A stretch of DNA of 64,000 nt, from assembly GCF_001280845.1 (NCBI RefSeq), contig NZ_LGHP01000001.1:3723596-3787595 (forward strand). The letters are read 5' to 3'. The notes under the pieces were generated by a model, which searched no databases, had not been told where the DNA came from, and saw nothing but the letters and a program-made list of their open reading frames with translations. This document shows positions 47,653 through 58,917 of the stretch, in pieces. Both the position numbers and the translations under genes were made by a program. Position 1 is the stretch's first letter. Each line of letters starts with the position of its first letter. This DNA is from Bacillus sp. FJAT-28004 (GTDB lineage Bacteria; Bacillota; Bacilli; Paenibacillales; Paenibacillaceae).

Positions 47653-47799
47653 CTCCTAAAGGTTTTCGAAGAAAACCACTTCGTAAGCATTAACCTAGGT
47701 TTTCGAAGAAAACCACTTCGTAAGCATTAACCTCGATTTTCGTAGAAAACCTATTTCAAAAGCATATTGAAGGCTTTCATAGAAATTCTTCAATATGCT
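47653..47799. repeat. Array of the SD-linked palindromic repeat before mnmG
   Basis: Two near-identical units (AGGTTTTCGAAGAAAACC + ACTTCGTAAGCATTAACCT) lie at about 47657-47732. A third, degraded unit lies at 47733-47767, then a perfect 12-bp hairpin (AGCATATTGAAG/CTTCAATATGCT, 47761-47799). Read on the minus strand, the unit nearest mnmG ends in AGGAGGGTG, its Shine-Dalgarno, exactly as before dnaB. Confidence 0.85.
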
Positions 47800-48013
47800 T
47801 CTTCTATTCATAGAATCCTATCTTGATTAGAATAACGTTATGAACGATATCCTATTTTCTTAACTTTCACACAGACTTACATTGCACAGCCCCTACAACA
47901 AGAACCTCAGCTGCATTTAGCAAATACCACTATAAGCAACTAACATAACGATCTTCTACATTAAAGCCGCACTGTAAGTTTAATTCATATCGGCAGCAAA
48001 AGCCTACTACCAT
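47800..48013. other. Rest of the mnmE-mnmG spacer
   Basis: I see no ORF with a ribosome site, no terminator with a U-run and no further repeat unit. With the repeat array it makes a 372-base gap inside an otherwise compact block. Confidence 0.4.
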
Positions 48014-49393
48014 CTATTTCCCTAGGCAAAACTGCGAGAAAATTTGATCGATCAATGAATCTCCAGCCTCATCACCTAAAATTTCACCAAGCGACTCCCA
48101 TGCCGACCTGGCATCGATTTGAATCAGATCAATTGGAATTCCAGTATCAGATGCTTCTATAGCATCGACTAGTGATTGCCTTGCCCGCTTCAATAAAGCA
48201 ATATGTCGAACATTGCTCACATATGTCAAATCACCGGATTCAAGCTGACCCTCAAAAAACATCTCGCTTATCGTCTTCTCTAAGCGATCAAGTCCGTCTT
48301 CCTCAAGAACTGACATTTTTACGATGGAATCGGCAGAAATCGACTCCTCCACCACCTCAATTTCTAATTGACGCGGCAAGTCAGTCTTATTTATGATCGC
48401 AATGACTGGACGACCCTTCATTTGCGACAAAAGCTCCCGATCATCGACTTGCAATGGCTCGTTATAATTGAGCACTAACAAAATGAGATCCGCTTCTTCA
48501 AGCGCATTTCGTGAACGCTCCACACCAATTCGCTCAACGACATCGGTCGTTTCACGAATACCCGCTGTATCCAGCAGTCGAAGTGGAATTCCATTTAACG
48601 CTACAAATTGTTCTATGACATCACGAGTTGTTCCAGGGATATCCGTAACGATAGCCTTATTCTCCTGCGTCAACACATTCATAAGAGATGATTTACCGAC
48701 ATTGGGCCGTCCAACAATAGCTGTTACAATGCCTTCTCTCAATATCTTGCCTTCGTTTGCGGTTTTTAACAGACGATCTATTTCATCAATAGCAGAATCG
48801 CATTGGTCACGAATGAACGAACTAGTCATTTCCTCTACGTCATGCTCCGGATAATCGATGTTCACTTCAATATGGGCAAGCAGCTCAATAACCGTCTGCC
48901 TCAATGCCTTAATCCTCTTCGACAGGACGCCTTCCGCTTGTTTACGAGCAACGGAAAATGCACGATCTGATTTTGAACGAATCAAATCGATAACAGCCTC
49001 TGCTTGCATAAGGTCGATCCGCCCATTCAGAAAGGCACGCTTCGTAAACTCGCCTGGTTCTGCGGTACGATAGCCGTCTAGCTGTAATACGACATCAAGC
49101 ACCTTTTTAACGGCAATAACGCCACCATGTGCGTTTATTTCGACAACATCCTCCGCGGTAAACGAACGGGGACCTCTCATCAATGTAACCAGTACTTCTT
49201 CAACTTCTTCTCCCGACCTCGGATCGAGAATATGTCCATAATGCAGCGTATGTGTATCCGCATCATTTAGGTTTATTTTCGAACGAAAAACACTAGCGAT
49301 ACCAGTAATTGCTTCGGGTCCGCTCACTCTTATTATTGCGATTCCGCCTTCTCCGACTGCTGTGGAAATGGCAGCTATCGTATCATGTACCAT
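48014..49393 (-). CDS. mnmE: tRNA modification GTPase MnmE
   Basis: 459 aa. The N-terminal tetrahydrofolate-binding domain (MVHDTIAAISTAVGEGGIAIIRVSG) is followed by a helical domain. The G domain has GRPNVGKSSLMN, DIPGTTRD, DTAGIRET and NKTD. The invariant C-terminus CLGK is intact. ATG at 49393 has GAGAGGTG nine bases upstream. The start codon lies in a sequence that can pair with an upstream terminator arm. Confidence 0.97.
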   Translation of the reverse strand: MVHDTIAAISTAVGEGGIAIIRVSGPEAITGIASVFRSKINLNDADTHTLHYGHILDPRSGEEVEEVLVTLMRGPRSFTAEDVVEINAHGGVIAVKKVLDVVLQLDGYRTAEPGEFTKRAFLNGRIDLMQAEAVIDLIRSKSDRAFSVARKQAEGVLSKRIKALRQTVIELLAHIEVNIDYPEHDVEEMTSSFIRDQCDSAIDEIDRLLKTANEGKILREGIVTAIVGRPNVGKSSLMNVLTQENKAIVTDIPGTTRDVIEQFVALNGIPLRLLDTAGIRETTDVVERIGVERSRNALEEADLILLVLNYNEPLQVDDRELLSQMKGRPVIAIINKTDLPRQLEIEVVEESISADSIVKMSVLEEDGLDRLEKTISEMFFEGQLESGDLTYVSNVRHIALLKRARQSLVDAIEASDTGIPIDLIQIDARSAWESLGEILGDEAGDSLIDQIFSQFCLGK

Positions 49394-49450
49394 TGCTGTC
49401 AGCACCTCTCAAATGGAAAAACAGCAATGACCATTATGAGCCATTGCTGT
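49391..49450 (-). promoter_or_regulatory. Three-arm terminator/start-masking element before mnmE
   Basis: On the minus strand arm 1 (49442-49450, ACAGCAATG) pairs with arm 2 (49421-49429, CATTGCTGT) and TTTTT follows, forming a terminator. Arm 3 (49391-49399) repeats ACAGCAATG exactly and its ATG is the mnmE start. Arm 2 could therefore instead pair with arm 3 and hide the start codon. Confidence 0.6.
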
Positions 49451-49489
49451 GGATAGCGTATTGATTCGTATACATTTATATTGTGCAAT

Positions 49490-50113
49490 TTATTGTCTTA
49501 ATGCTATAACGACTCGCCGATTCGGCTCATCACCTTTACTGAACGTTTTCACCTTAGGGTGGTTTTGCAACTGCGAATGAATAACTTTGCGCTCATGCGG
49601 CGACATCGGCTCCAGGACAACTTCTTTCCTAGTGCGGATAACTCGTCCCGCCAAACGATCGGATAAATCCGCTAACGTTTTGCGGCGGCGCTCCCGAAAA
49701 TCCTCTGCATCAAGTACGATACGCAAATGACTGTCTGAGTAACGATTAGCCACAATATTAACCAAGTACTGTAATGCATCCAACGTTTGTCCGCGACGTC
49801 CAATCAGCATGCCAAGATCTCCACTGCCTGTTACAGCGATGTTAATACCTTCTCTTGTTTGCTTTCGATCGATGTTTACTTGCAATCCCATCGTGCCAGC
49901 CACTTCGCGGAGAAAATTCTCCGCTTCAAGCATGGGATCGGGAATAAGCTCAAGCTCAACTTTCGCTTCCTTTGCGCCGAACAGTCCAAAGAAACCTTTG
50001 GTTGGCTGCTCAAGCACAACTTGTTTAACGCGGTCTTCAGTTACTTGCAATTGTAATAATCCGTTACGCACAGCATCTTCTACCGTTTTCCCCGATGCAA
50101 TGATTTTCTTCAT
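49490..50113 (-). CDS. jag: Jag / KhpB RNA-binding protein
   Basis: 207 aa: Jag_N domain (MKKIIASGKTVEDAVRNGLLQL), linker, KH domain (GMLIGRRGQTLDALQYLVN) and R3H domain (MSPHERKVIHSQLQ...NRRVVIAL). An RNA-binding regulator of wall growth, co-encoded with yidC. The start overlaps the yidC stop by 4 bases. Confidence 0.96.
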   Translation of the reverse strand: MKKIIASGKTVEDAVRNGLLQLQVTEDRVKQVVLEQPTKGFFGLFGAKEAKVELELIPDPMLEAENFLREVAGTMGLQVNIDRKQTREGINIAVTGSGDLGMLIGRRGQTLDALQYLVNIVANRYSDSHLRIVLDAEDFRERRRKTLADLSDRLAGRVIRTRKEVVLEPMSPHERKVIHSQLQNHPKVKTFSKGDEPNRRVVIALRQ

Positions 50114-50889
50114 TTCGCAGGGGCCTCCTTACCCTTGTCAGATGAACGAACGTATAGGAAGTAGTTTTGAATGATTGTGTAAATGTTACTGTAAACCCAG
50201 TACAAAGGAAGAGCCGCTGGGAATGAAAGTGCCATTACAAAAATAAGCACAGGGAAAATCGCCAGCATCATGCCCATACCTGGCATCGTTTGTGTTTGCT
50301 GCTTCTGCATCATCTTGGACTGAATGAAAGTTGTAGCAGCAGCAAGAACCGGAAGAATATACAGTGGATCCTTCTCACCAAGTTCAAGCCAAAGGAACGT
50401 ATGCTCACGAATATCAGGGTTTTTATAAATTGAATTGTACAAAGCGATAAAAATCGGCATTTGAACAATCAGAGGCAAACAGCCCGCCATCGGATTTACC
50501 TGATGCGTTTGGAACAGCTTCATCGTCTCTTCCTGCTGCTTTTGCGGATTGTCTTTATGTTTTTTCTTAATTTCAGCCATTTGCGGCTGCAACGCCTGCA
50601 TAGCTTTGGAACTGCGATACTGTTTTAGCGTTAACGGCAAAATCAATGTTCGTACAATAATCGTCAGGAGCAATATAGCAAGTCCGTAGGATTCGCCAAA
50701 CCAGCCTGCGAACGTATCAAGCGTTAAGGCAAAATAATAAACGACGTTCTTCTCCCAGAAGTTCCCCTTCAATAGATCAGCAGTCTCCGTTGTTTCCGTT
50801 GATGGAGCACCGCATCCTGCCAGTACACCCATAAGCAGAACAAGACCTAACACTAAAATCAATTTCTTGTTTTTTGTCCAAAACAACAA
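50110..50889 (-). CDS. yidC: Membrane protein insertase YidC (SpoIIIJ)
   Basis: 259 aa. The lipoprotein signal ends LAGCGAP and is followed by the 60KD_IMP core with five helices, including QMPIFIALYNSIYKNPDI. It inserts membrane proteins. The start is TTG with GAGGAG upstream. Confidence 0.97.
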   Translation of the reverse strand: MLFWTKNKKLILVLGLVLLMGVLAGCGAPSTETTETADLLKGNFWEKNVVYYFALTLDTFAGWFGESYGLAILLLTIIVRTLILPLTLKQYRSSKAMQALQPQMAEIKKKHKDNPQKQQEETMKLFQTHQVNPMAGCLPLIVQMPIFIALYNSIYKNPDIREHTFLWLELGEKDPLYILPVLAAATTFIQSKMMQKQQTQTMPGMGMMLAIFPVLIFVMALSFPAALPLYWVYSNIYTIIQNYFLYVRSSDKGKEAPAK

Positions 50890-51134
50890 CTTTAAAACTC
50901 CTCTCTGAAAGCCATTACATCAAGCGTCAGCGGCCATAGCCGTACTCTTGCGGCGCAGCATATGTTTCGTGGAAAAATACAGGCATTGTATAACTTATAC
51001 AATCTTATATTTTCATTCTAGACTATACCATAATTTATGGGACAAAGAAACAACGAGACTAACCATGCATCCGCTTTCTTAATGCATGCTTTATCACGTT
51101 TTTTAGGCATGCGAAGCAAGCCGGCAAAATAACG

Positions 51135-51506
51135 TTAATCTGCCTGCTTCTCCTTTGAAAAACTCGTGCTTTTCAGCAAACCTGCTTTCTTCAATACATG
51201 AAGAACGCTCTTCTCCATATCCTTCATCTTCATCAATGTAGCAGGCTTTCTTACTATTAGTATGAAGTCGGTTCTGGGTACGATTCGATTTGCCTGGTGA
51301 CGAACAATTTCTTTAATCATTCGGCGCATGCGATTGCGTACGACCGCATTGCCTATTTTTTTACTCGCCGATACACCAAGGCGAAATGGTTCCGCCGATG
51401 GCTGTTTCGACCAATAGACGACGAATTGCCCATTCGCAAACGATTTGCCGCCTCGATAAATCCGGCTGAAGTCTTCACGATTGCGAAGACGCAATTTTCT
51501 ATGCAC
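51135..51506 (-). CDS. rnpA: Ribonuclease P protein component
   Basis: 123 aa: LRNREDFSRIYRGGKSFANGQFV and the RNR motif VVRNRMRRMIKE. Binds the RNase P RNA. Separated from rpmH by a strong terminator. Confidence 0.97.
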   Translation of the reverse strand: MHRKLRLRNREDFSRIYRGGKSFANGQFVVYWSKQPSAEPFRLGVSASKKIGNAVVRNRMRRMIKEIVRHQANRIVPRTDFILIVRKPATLMKMKDMEKSVLHVLKKAGLLKSTSFSKEKQAD

Positions 51507-51599
51507 GACTGTTGGCCACCGTTCTCTTATTCATCTTCTAAGTATAGTCAGCAAGCGAGCTGCATAAGCAGCTGCTCACTCACTCTTCAACCTCATAAG

Positions 51600-51630
51600 C
51601 AAAAAAAAAAGACCACCAGACGTGGTCTTC
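51600..51630 (-). terminator. Strong terminator between rpmH and rnpA
   Basis: On the minus strand AAGACCAC-GTCTG-GTGGTCTT is followed by about ten T. It lies immediately after the rpmH stop, so rnpA must be read through or have its own promoter. Confidence 0.9.
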
Positions 51631-51633
51631 TGC

Positions 51634-51768
51634 TTATGCGCTCAGTACTTTTCTTCCTCTTTGACGACGCGCTGCCAAAACTTTACGTCCGTTCTTCGTG
51701 CTCATCCGTTTGCGGAATCCATGCACTTTCGCGCGTTTGCTTACATTAGGTCTAAATGTAGGTCTCAT
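51634..51768 (-). CDS. rpmH: 50S ribosomal protein bL34
   Basis: 44 aa: [22 protein letters not shown], ending [14 protein letters not shown] lies seven bases before the ATG. Confidence 0.98.
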   Translation of the reverse strand: MRPTFRPNVSKRAKVHGFRKRMSTKNGRKVLAARRQRGRKVLSA

Positions 51769-51848
51769 CGTTCTGCACCTCCTATACTGCGTGTTTCCAA
51801 TCAAGCGTAAACGGCTCTCGCCGCCATAGATTGACGGAGCAGCATCGT

Positions 51849-51866
51849 TTCGCGGTGAAATATAAG
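51849..51866. repeat. oriC-proximal 18-bp motif, copy 1
   Basis: TTCGCGGTGAAATATAAG; 17 of 18 bases match 53945-53962. A looser version (TTCGTGGAAAAATACAG) lies at 50966-50982. Confidence 0.5.
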
Positions 51867-51989
51867 CAGCATTATAAGCATACACCTATAACGTCTTATA
51901 TTTAAAAAAACGCTTTTTTTATTAAACCATGTCCGGCACCAAAAGTCAATGACCAGCCCCAGCTCCCGCCTGTTGATAAAAAAAATTCA

Positions 51990-52270
51990 GAAGGCAGTTG
52001 TGGATAAGCGCATGAATTGACTTCGTTTTTCAAAAACTAATAACATGTGCACAATCCACAGGGGGGTCAAACGAACTTTGTCGAAATCTTAACAAGATAT
52101 AAACAATATGTAGTGGTGTAGATAACTTTTATGCACAAGCAGTTGAGAATGTGGATAAAATATGCGATTCCGTTGAAATATAAGGCATCTTTTGCTATGA
52201 TTATTATGTTTTCACTGTGGATTAGATCAATATTGCCTCAGTTTTATCAACAGCCTGTGGATAACATTGT
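51990..52270. other. oriC: oriC, DnaA-box cluster upstream of dnaA
   Basis: Exact TTATNCACA boxes on either strand lie at 51999-52007, 52129-52137, 52150-52158 and 52257-52265. One-mismatch boxes lie at 52117-52125, 52217-52225 and 52245-52253. The rest is AT-rich. This is the upstream half of a Bacillus-type bipartite origin, and the gene-strand switch at this point agrees. Confidence 0.93.
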
Positions 52271-52410
52271 GAACAAACTCATCCCCTATTTATAACTCAT
52301 TCGCATATTATTCTTTATAATGTGGATGCTTTCGTTATAATACCCTTGTTTTCGACATTTTTTCTTGCAACTGCGCCATTCGTGGCGATTTGGATAAGGA
52401 GTGACAGTCT

Positions 52411-53766
52411 GTGGACAGCCATACCTATGATTTATGGCAGCAAGTGTTGTCGATCATTCAGACTAAATTAAGCAAACCGAGCTTTGACACTTGGTTCAAA
52501 GCAACGAAAGCTAATTTTGTTGATGATTCTATGCTTGAAGTAACAGCGCCGACAACATTTGCGGCCGAATGGCTGGAGGGCCGTTATACGAAGCTAATAA
52601 GAACAACACTGTATGAATTTTTGGGCAGACAAGTTGATGTTCGCTTCTCTATTGAAGAACCGAAGGGTGCGGAGCCTGCATATATGTTTCCGCCGAAAGC
52701 GGTGCATTCCCCCGTCATGAACGAGGAAGCGACACCTACTCATATGCTTAACCCGAAGTATACGTTTGATACATTCGTTATCGGGGCTAACAACCGTTTT
52801 GCGCATGCAGCATCGCTTGCCGTGGCGGAAGCGCCAGCCAAAGCCTACAATCCATTGTTTTTATACGGTGGAGTCGGGCTCGGTAAAACCCACTTAATGC
52901 ATGCCATTGGCCACTACATCATGGATCACAACCCGAATACGAAAGTTCTTTACATCTCTTCTGAGAAATTTACCAACGAGTTCATTAATGCTATCCGTGA
53001 TAACCGTGGTGAAAGCTTCCGTACGAAATATCGCAATATCGACGTTCTTCTCATCGACGATATTCAATTTCTAGCCGGAAAAGAACAGACGCAGGAAGAG
53101 TTTTTCCATACTTTTAATGCACTGCATGAGGAGCGGAAACAGATTGTCATTTCAAGTGACCGTCCTCCAAAAGAAATTCCGACGCTGGAAGAACGGCTGC
53201 GTTCTCGCTTTGAATGGGGACTCATTACCGACATACAGCCGCCGGATCTAGAGACACGGATTGCTATATTACGCAAGAAAGCACGTGCTGAGAATTTAGA
53301 TATTCCTAACGAAGCGATGATCTATATTGCTAATCAAATCGATACGAATATCCGTGAATTGGAGGGTGCCCTTATTCGGGTAGTCGCCTATTCATCCTTA
53401 ATAAACGCTGATATTACGTCGCATTTGGCGGCAGAAGCGCTCAAGGACATCATCCCCTCCAGCAGACCAAGAATGATTACGATGCACGATATTCAGACGA
53501 AAGTCGGGGAGTTCTATGGGCTGCGGCTAGAGGAATTCAAAGCGCGAAAAAGAACGAAAGCGGTAGCCTACCCAAGGCAAATTGCAATGTACCTATCCAG
53601 GGAGCTGACCGATTTCTCTTTGCCGAAGATTGGTGAAGCTTTTGGTGGACGTGACCATACAACTGTTATCCATGCGCATGAGAAAATTACACAGCAGCTT
53701 AAGATAGATCAGGACCTATACAAAATCATTCAAAACCTGACAGAAAAGATCAAAAATCATATGTGA
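52411..53766 (+). CDS. dnaA: Chromosomal replication initiator DnaA
   Basis: 451 aa: N-terminal DnaD/helicase-interaction domain, AAA+ domain (Walker [30 protein letters not shown]), and DNA-binding domain IV ([19 protein letters not shown]). GTG start with AAGGAGTGA six bases upstream. A TATAAT -10 lies at 52336-52341. The DnaA boxes on both sides imply autoregulation. Confidence 0.99.
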   Translation: MDSHTYDLWQQVLSIIQTKLSKPSFDTWFKATKANFVDDSMLEVTAPTTFAAEWLEGRYTKLIRTTLYEFLGRQVDVRFSIEEPKGAEPAYMFPPKAVHSPVMNEEATPTHMLNPKYTFDTFVIGANNRFAHAASLAVAEAPAKAYNPLFLYGGVGLGKTHLMHAIGHYIMDHNPNTKVLYISSEKFTNEFINAIRDNRGESFRTKYRNIDVLLIDDIQFLAGKEQTQEEFFHTFNALHEERKQIVISSDRPPKEIPTLEERLRSRFEWGLITDIQPPDLETRIAILRKKARAENLDIPNEAMIYIANQIDTNIRELEGALIRVVAYSSLINADITSHLAAEALKDIIPSSRPRMITMHDIQTKVGEFYGLRLEEFKARKRTKAVAYPRQIAMYLSRELTDFSLPKIGEAFGGRDHTTVIHAHEKITQQLKIDQDLYKIIQNLTEKIKNHM

Positions 53767-53780
53767 ACAACTAAGCAAGC

Positions 53781-53905
53781 CTATGCACAAGCTATGCACA
53801 TGTGGATAGGCTTGCTTTATCGGTCTTCCAAGGGGTTATCCACATATTCAGTGCCCCTACTACTACGACTACTAAAAATCTTTAAAAAAACATCATCAAA
53901 TACGC
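53781..53905. other. oriC: oriC, downstream half with unwinding element
   Basis: An exact box TTATCCACA (53836-53844) and weaker boxes (53781-53789, 53792-53800, 53801-53809) are followed by GC-rich GTGCCCC. Then come five CTA triplets with one CGA in phase (53857-53874), then an A/T-rich stretch. Box, GC spacer, DnaA-trio (3'-GAT repeats on the other strand) and AT tract is the order of the B. subtilis unwinding system. Confidence 0.88.
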
Positions 53906-53944
53906 CTAAACGGCTGATGCCAGCCTTTGCAGGCAAAAGCTCGC

Positions 53945-53962
53945 TTCGCGGTGAAGTATAAG
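53945..53962. repeat. oriC-proximal 18-bp motif, copy 2
   Basis: TTCGCGGTGAAGTATAAG, partner of 51849-51866, in the dnaA-dnaN spacer. Confidence 0.5.
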
Positions 53963-54089
53963 GTTTGTATAACGTTCAAATTTATACACCCTACTATTCA
54001 AAACATAACCGAATTTCGGCATTTTCAAAAAAATCGTTTCGTGCGAGCTCATACTTGGATGAATTTATAAGAACGCTAGGAGTGAAATC

Positions 54090-55232
54090 ATGAAATTAAC
54101 AATCTCAAAAAATGAATTAAACGATGCGATCCAGCAAGTGGCAAAGGCTGCTTCCTCACGTCCTGCCATACCTATTCTCGGTGGTATCAAAATCGAGGTT
54201 ACTCATCTAGGGGTAACACTTACAGCAAGCGATACCGATATCTCAATTCAAAGCTTCATCCCTGTGGAAAGAGATCAATTCGTTATTGCACATGTGGATA
54301 AACCAGGAAGCGTCGTTTTACCCGCAAAGTTTTTTGTGGAGATTGTAAAAAAGCTCCCATCCGAGCAAGTTATTATTGACGTGAGCAACACTTATCAAAC
54401 GATGATTCGTTCAGGCTCAACTGAAATTCAAATGGTCGGACTTGATCCAGAAGAATTTCCGGTACTTCCTTCCATTGAGCAGAACGAAATATTGCAAATG
54501 CCAGGAGATCTATTAAAAGCGATGATTCGCCAAACGGTTCTTGCAGCTTCAGCAAGTGAACAAACACCTATTTTGACAGGTGTGCTTTGGAACTTGCTTG
54601 AAGGAGAATTGAAATTTATAGCAACGGACCGCCATCGTCTAGCTAGTCGTACAGCACAAGTTGATACTGAGGCACAGCTCAAATTTAGCAATGTCGTTAT
54701 TTCAGCCAAAACACTTATTGAGCTATCCAAGCTCGTTCCCGAGCAAAACGCGCTCGTTGATATCGTTGTTACAGACAATCAGGTTCTGTTTAAACTCGGA
54801 AACGTTTTGTTTTATACACGTATTCTTGACGGAACATATCCCGATACTTCTAAAATTATTCCGCAAACGTTCAAAACAGAACTTGTACTTGATACAAAAA
54901 ATGTGATGGACGCTATTGATCGTGCTTACCTTATGTCTCGTGAGGAAAAAACAAATATCGTACGCCTAATGACGCTTGAAGATGGAACGATCGAAATTTC
55001 ATCAAGCTCAACTGAACTAGGCAGGGTAACCGAGCAGCTTGAAGCTAAGGAATTTAATGGCGAGCCTCTTCGAATTGCCTTTAACTCCAAATATATGCTC
55101 GACGTCCTTAAAGTTATTGACAGCGAGCAATTGTTTATTGGATTCACAGGCGCAATGAGCCCTATTATTATTCGTCCTATGGACCACGCGTATAGCATGT
55201 ATGTCATCTTGCCTTATAGAACAACAGGCTAA
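54090..55232 (+). CDS. dnaN: DNA polymerase III beta sliding clamp
   Basis: 380 aa with three clamp domains; begins MKLTISKNELNDAIQQVAKA and ends with the protein-binding pocket region SPIIIRP...YVILPYR. GGAG lies before the ATG. Confidence 0.99.
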   Translation: MKLTISKNELNDAIQQVAKAASSRPAIPILGGIKIEVTHLGVTLTASDTDISIQSFIPVERDQFVIAHVDKPGSVVLPAKFFVEIVKKLPSEQVIIDVSNTYQTMIRSGSTEIQMVGLDPEEFPVLPSIEQNEILQMPGDLLKAMIRQTVLAASASEQTPILTGVLWNLLEGELKFIATDRHRLASRTAQVDTEAQLKFSNVVISAKTLIELSKLVPEQNALVDIVVTDNQVLFKLGNVLFYTRILDGTYPDTSKIIPQTFKTELVLDTKNVMDAIDRAYLMSREEKTNIVRLMTLEDGTIEISSSSTELGRVTEQLEAKEFNGEPLRIAFNSKYMLDVLKVIDSEQLFIGFTGAMSPIIIRPMDHAYSMYVILPYRTTG

Positions 55233-55268
55233 ATTCAAATATAAGCAAGAAAGGACTGACCTATTTCC

Positions 55269-55484
55269 ATGAAAGAAATCGTCATCAAGACGGAGTATAT
55301 AACGCTTGGCCAGTTTTTGAAGCTCTCTGATTGTATTCAAACCGGCGGACATGCGAAGTTTTTCCTTCAAGAAAACACTGTCGTTATTAACGGAGAAGCG
55401 GATAACCGCAGAGGAAGAAAATTGTATGCTGGTGATAAAGTAGAAGTTGAAGGCTGCGGCATCTTTACGGTAGGTAGAGAGTAA
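55269..55484 (+). CDS. yaaA: S4-domain RNA-binding protein YaaA
   Basis: 71 aa, almost entirely an S4 fold (ITLGQFLKLSDCIQTGGHAKFF...VVINGEADNRRGRKLYAGD). Always found between dnaN and recF in Bacillales; associated with ribosome assembly. Confidence 0.95.
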   Translation: MKEIVIKTEYITLGQFLKLSDCIQTGGHAKFFLQENTVVINGEADNRRGRKLYAGDKVEVEGCGIFTVGRE

Positions 55485-55511
55485 CGCACCAACGGACCGG
55501 GAGGTCAAAAC

Positions 55512-56621
55512 GTGTTTTTAACGAGCATACAGCTGCAAAATTATCGGAACTACAGCGAGATTGATTTGCAAACGCCTAATAAGGTCAATATATTTCTTGG
55601 TCAAAATGCTCAAGGCAAAACCAATTTGCTCGAGGCTATTTTCGTACTTGCATTAACCAAGTCTCATCGCACATCGAAGGATAAGGAACTCATTGGCTGG
55701 CATGAAGGTTCCGCTCGTATTTCTGGTGAGGTCGATAAGAAGTACGGAGCGATCAAGCTGGATCTCCTTTTCTCAGCGCAAGGAAAAAAGGCGAAAATAA
55801 ACGGACTTGAGCAGCGTAAGCTCAGTGATTTCATCGGTTCGGTAAATGTCGTTATGTTTGCGCCAGAGGATCTTGAAATTGTAAAAGGAACGCCGGGAGT
55901 GCGAAGACGGTTTCTCGATATGGAAATCGGACAAGTACAGCCCGGCTATTTGTATACACTCCAGCAATATGGAAAAGTGCTGCAGCAGCGTAACAATTTT
56001 TTGAAAGCCTCCTATCCTGGAGGGGCAAATCAAACGATGCTTGAAGTGTGGAATATGCAGCTTGCTGAGCATGGTGTTAAAATCATGAAAAAAAGGAAAC
56101 ACTTCATACATAAATTACAAACGTTTGCAGAACGAATACATGCAGGCATAACGAACGGCGCTGAGCAGCTCACGATTGAGTACCGTCCTTCTTTTGATAC
56201 GGATGCCCAGCAAGATGAAACTGTTTTATTTGATCAATTTATGATAAAGTTAACACAGGTGAAAGATCAGGAGATTCGCAGAGGGGTTACGCTCGTGGGT
56301 CCGCATCGCGATGATTTGGCGTTTTTTATTAACGGCAAAGAAGCACAAACTTACGGCTCACAGGGACAACAGCGAACAACGGCCCTGTCTTTAAAATTGG
56401 CAGAAATAGAACTCATTAACGAGGAAATCGGAGAGTATCCGATTTTGCTGCTTGACGATGTGCTGTCAGAGCTTGATCAGAATCGTCAGACGCAGCTTAT
56501 TGAGACATTTCAGAGCAAAGTACAAACCTTTATTACAACGACCGGCCTTGAAAGCGTGAATGTGAGCAGGCTTCAGGATGCCGGCATCTATCATGTGCAT
56601 GACGGCCGAGTGACACGTTAA
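55512..56621 (+). CDS. recF: DNA repair protein RecF
   Basis: 369-aa SMC-like ATPase: Walker A GQNAQGKTNLLEAI, signature GSQGQQRTTALSLKLAE, Walker B ILLLDDVLSELD. Loads RecA at gaps. GTG start after GGAGGTC. Confidence 0.98.
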   Translation: MFLTSIQLQNYRNYSEIDLQTPNKVNIFLGQNAQGKTNLLEAIFVLALTKSHRTSKDKELIGWHEGSARISGEVDKKYGAIKLDLLFSAQGKKAKINGLEQRKLSDFIGSVNVVMFAPEDLEIVKGTPGVRRRFLDMEIGQVQPGYLYTLQQYGKVLQQRNNFLKASYPGGANQTMLEVWNMQLAEHGVKIMKKRKHFIHKLQTFAERIHAGITNGAEQLTIEYRPSFDTDAQQDETVLFDQFMIKLTQVKDQEIRRGVTLVGPHRDDLAFFINGKEAQTYGSQGQQRTTALSLKLAEIELINEEIGEYPILLLDDVLSELDQNRQTQLIETFQSKVQTFITTTGLESVNVSRLQDAGIYHVHDGRVTR

Positions 56622-56651
56622 ATTGCGAATAGGAGAGGTGAGGAAGAGGAC

Positions 56652-56903
56652 ATGTACATCCATTTGGGCGGCGAGAAAATAATTCGGGCTGCGGAGCTCG
56701 TGGCCATCTTTGATATTTCTATCGAGCAATCCTCTAAACTATCCAAGCAATTCGTTGCGGGAGCACGCAAGCGTAAGGACGTTGAAACGATAGGCGAAGA
56801 AGAGCCGAAATCGATCGTTGTAACGAAGCAAAAAATATATTATTCGCCTATTTCATCCTCTACGCTTAAGAAAAGAGCCCATCAGTTTGTGGCGAACGGC
56901 TAG
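56652..56903 (+). CDS. remB: RemB-like DUF370 protein
   Basis: 83 aa. MYIHLGGEKIIRAAELVAIFDI is typical of the extracellular-matrix regulator RemB (YaaB). Good ribosome site. Located between recF and gyrB as in Bacillus. Confidence 0.93.
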   Translation: MYIHLGGEKIIRAAELVAIFDISIEQSSKLSKQFVAGARKRKDVETIGEEEPKSIVVTKQKIYYSPISSSTLKKRAHQFVANG

Positions 56904-56943
56904 AGCGAAGGCGATCAGGAACAGCAGTTGAGAGGAGCAGTGA

Positions 56944-58860
<1,917 letters not shown>

Positions 58861-58876
58861 AATAACTGATTTTCGT

Positions 58877-58917
58877 AAAGAAGCAGCCGTCCATTATGGA
58901 CGACTGCTTCTTTTTTT
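58877..58917. terminator. Bidirectional terminator after gyrB
   Basis: AAGAAGCAGCCGTCC and GGACGACTGCTTCTT form the stem, followed by T-run. Shared with the convergent YheC/D-like gene. Confidence 0.92.

Noticed and set aside
51086..51112. GCATGC...GCATGC inverted repeat after rnpA
   Set aside because: Only 6 bp with a 17-base loop and no U-run; too weak to call a terminator.
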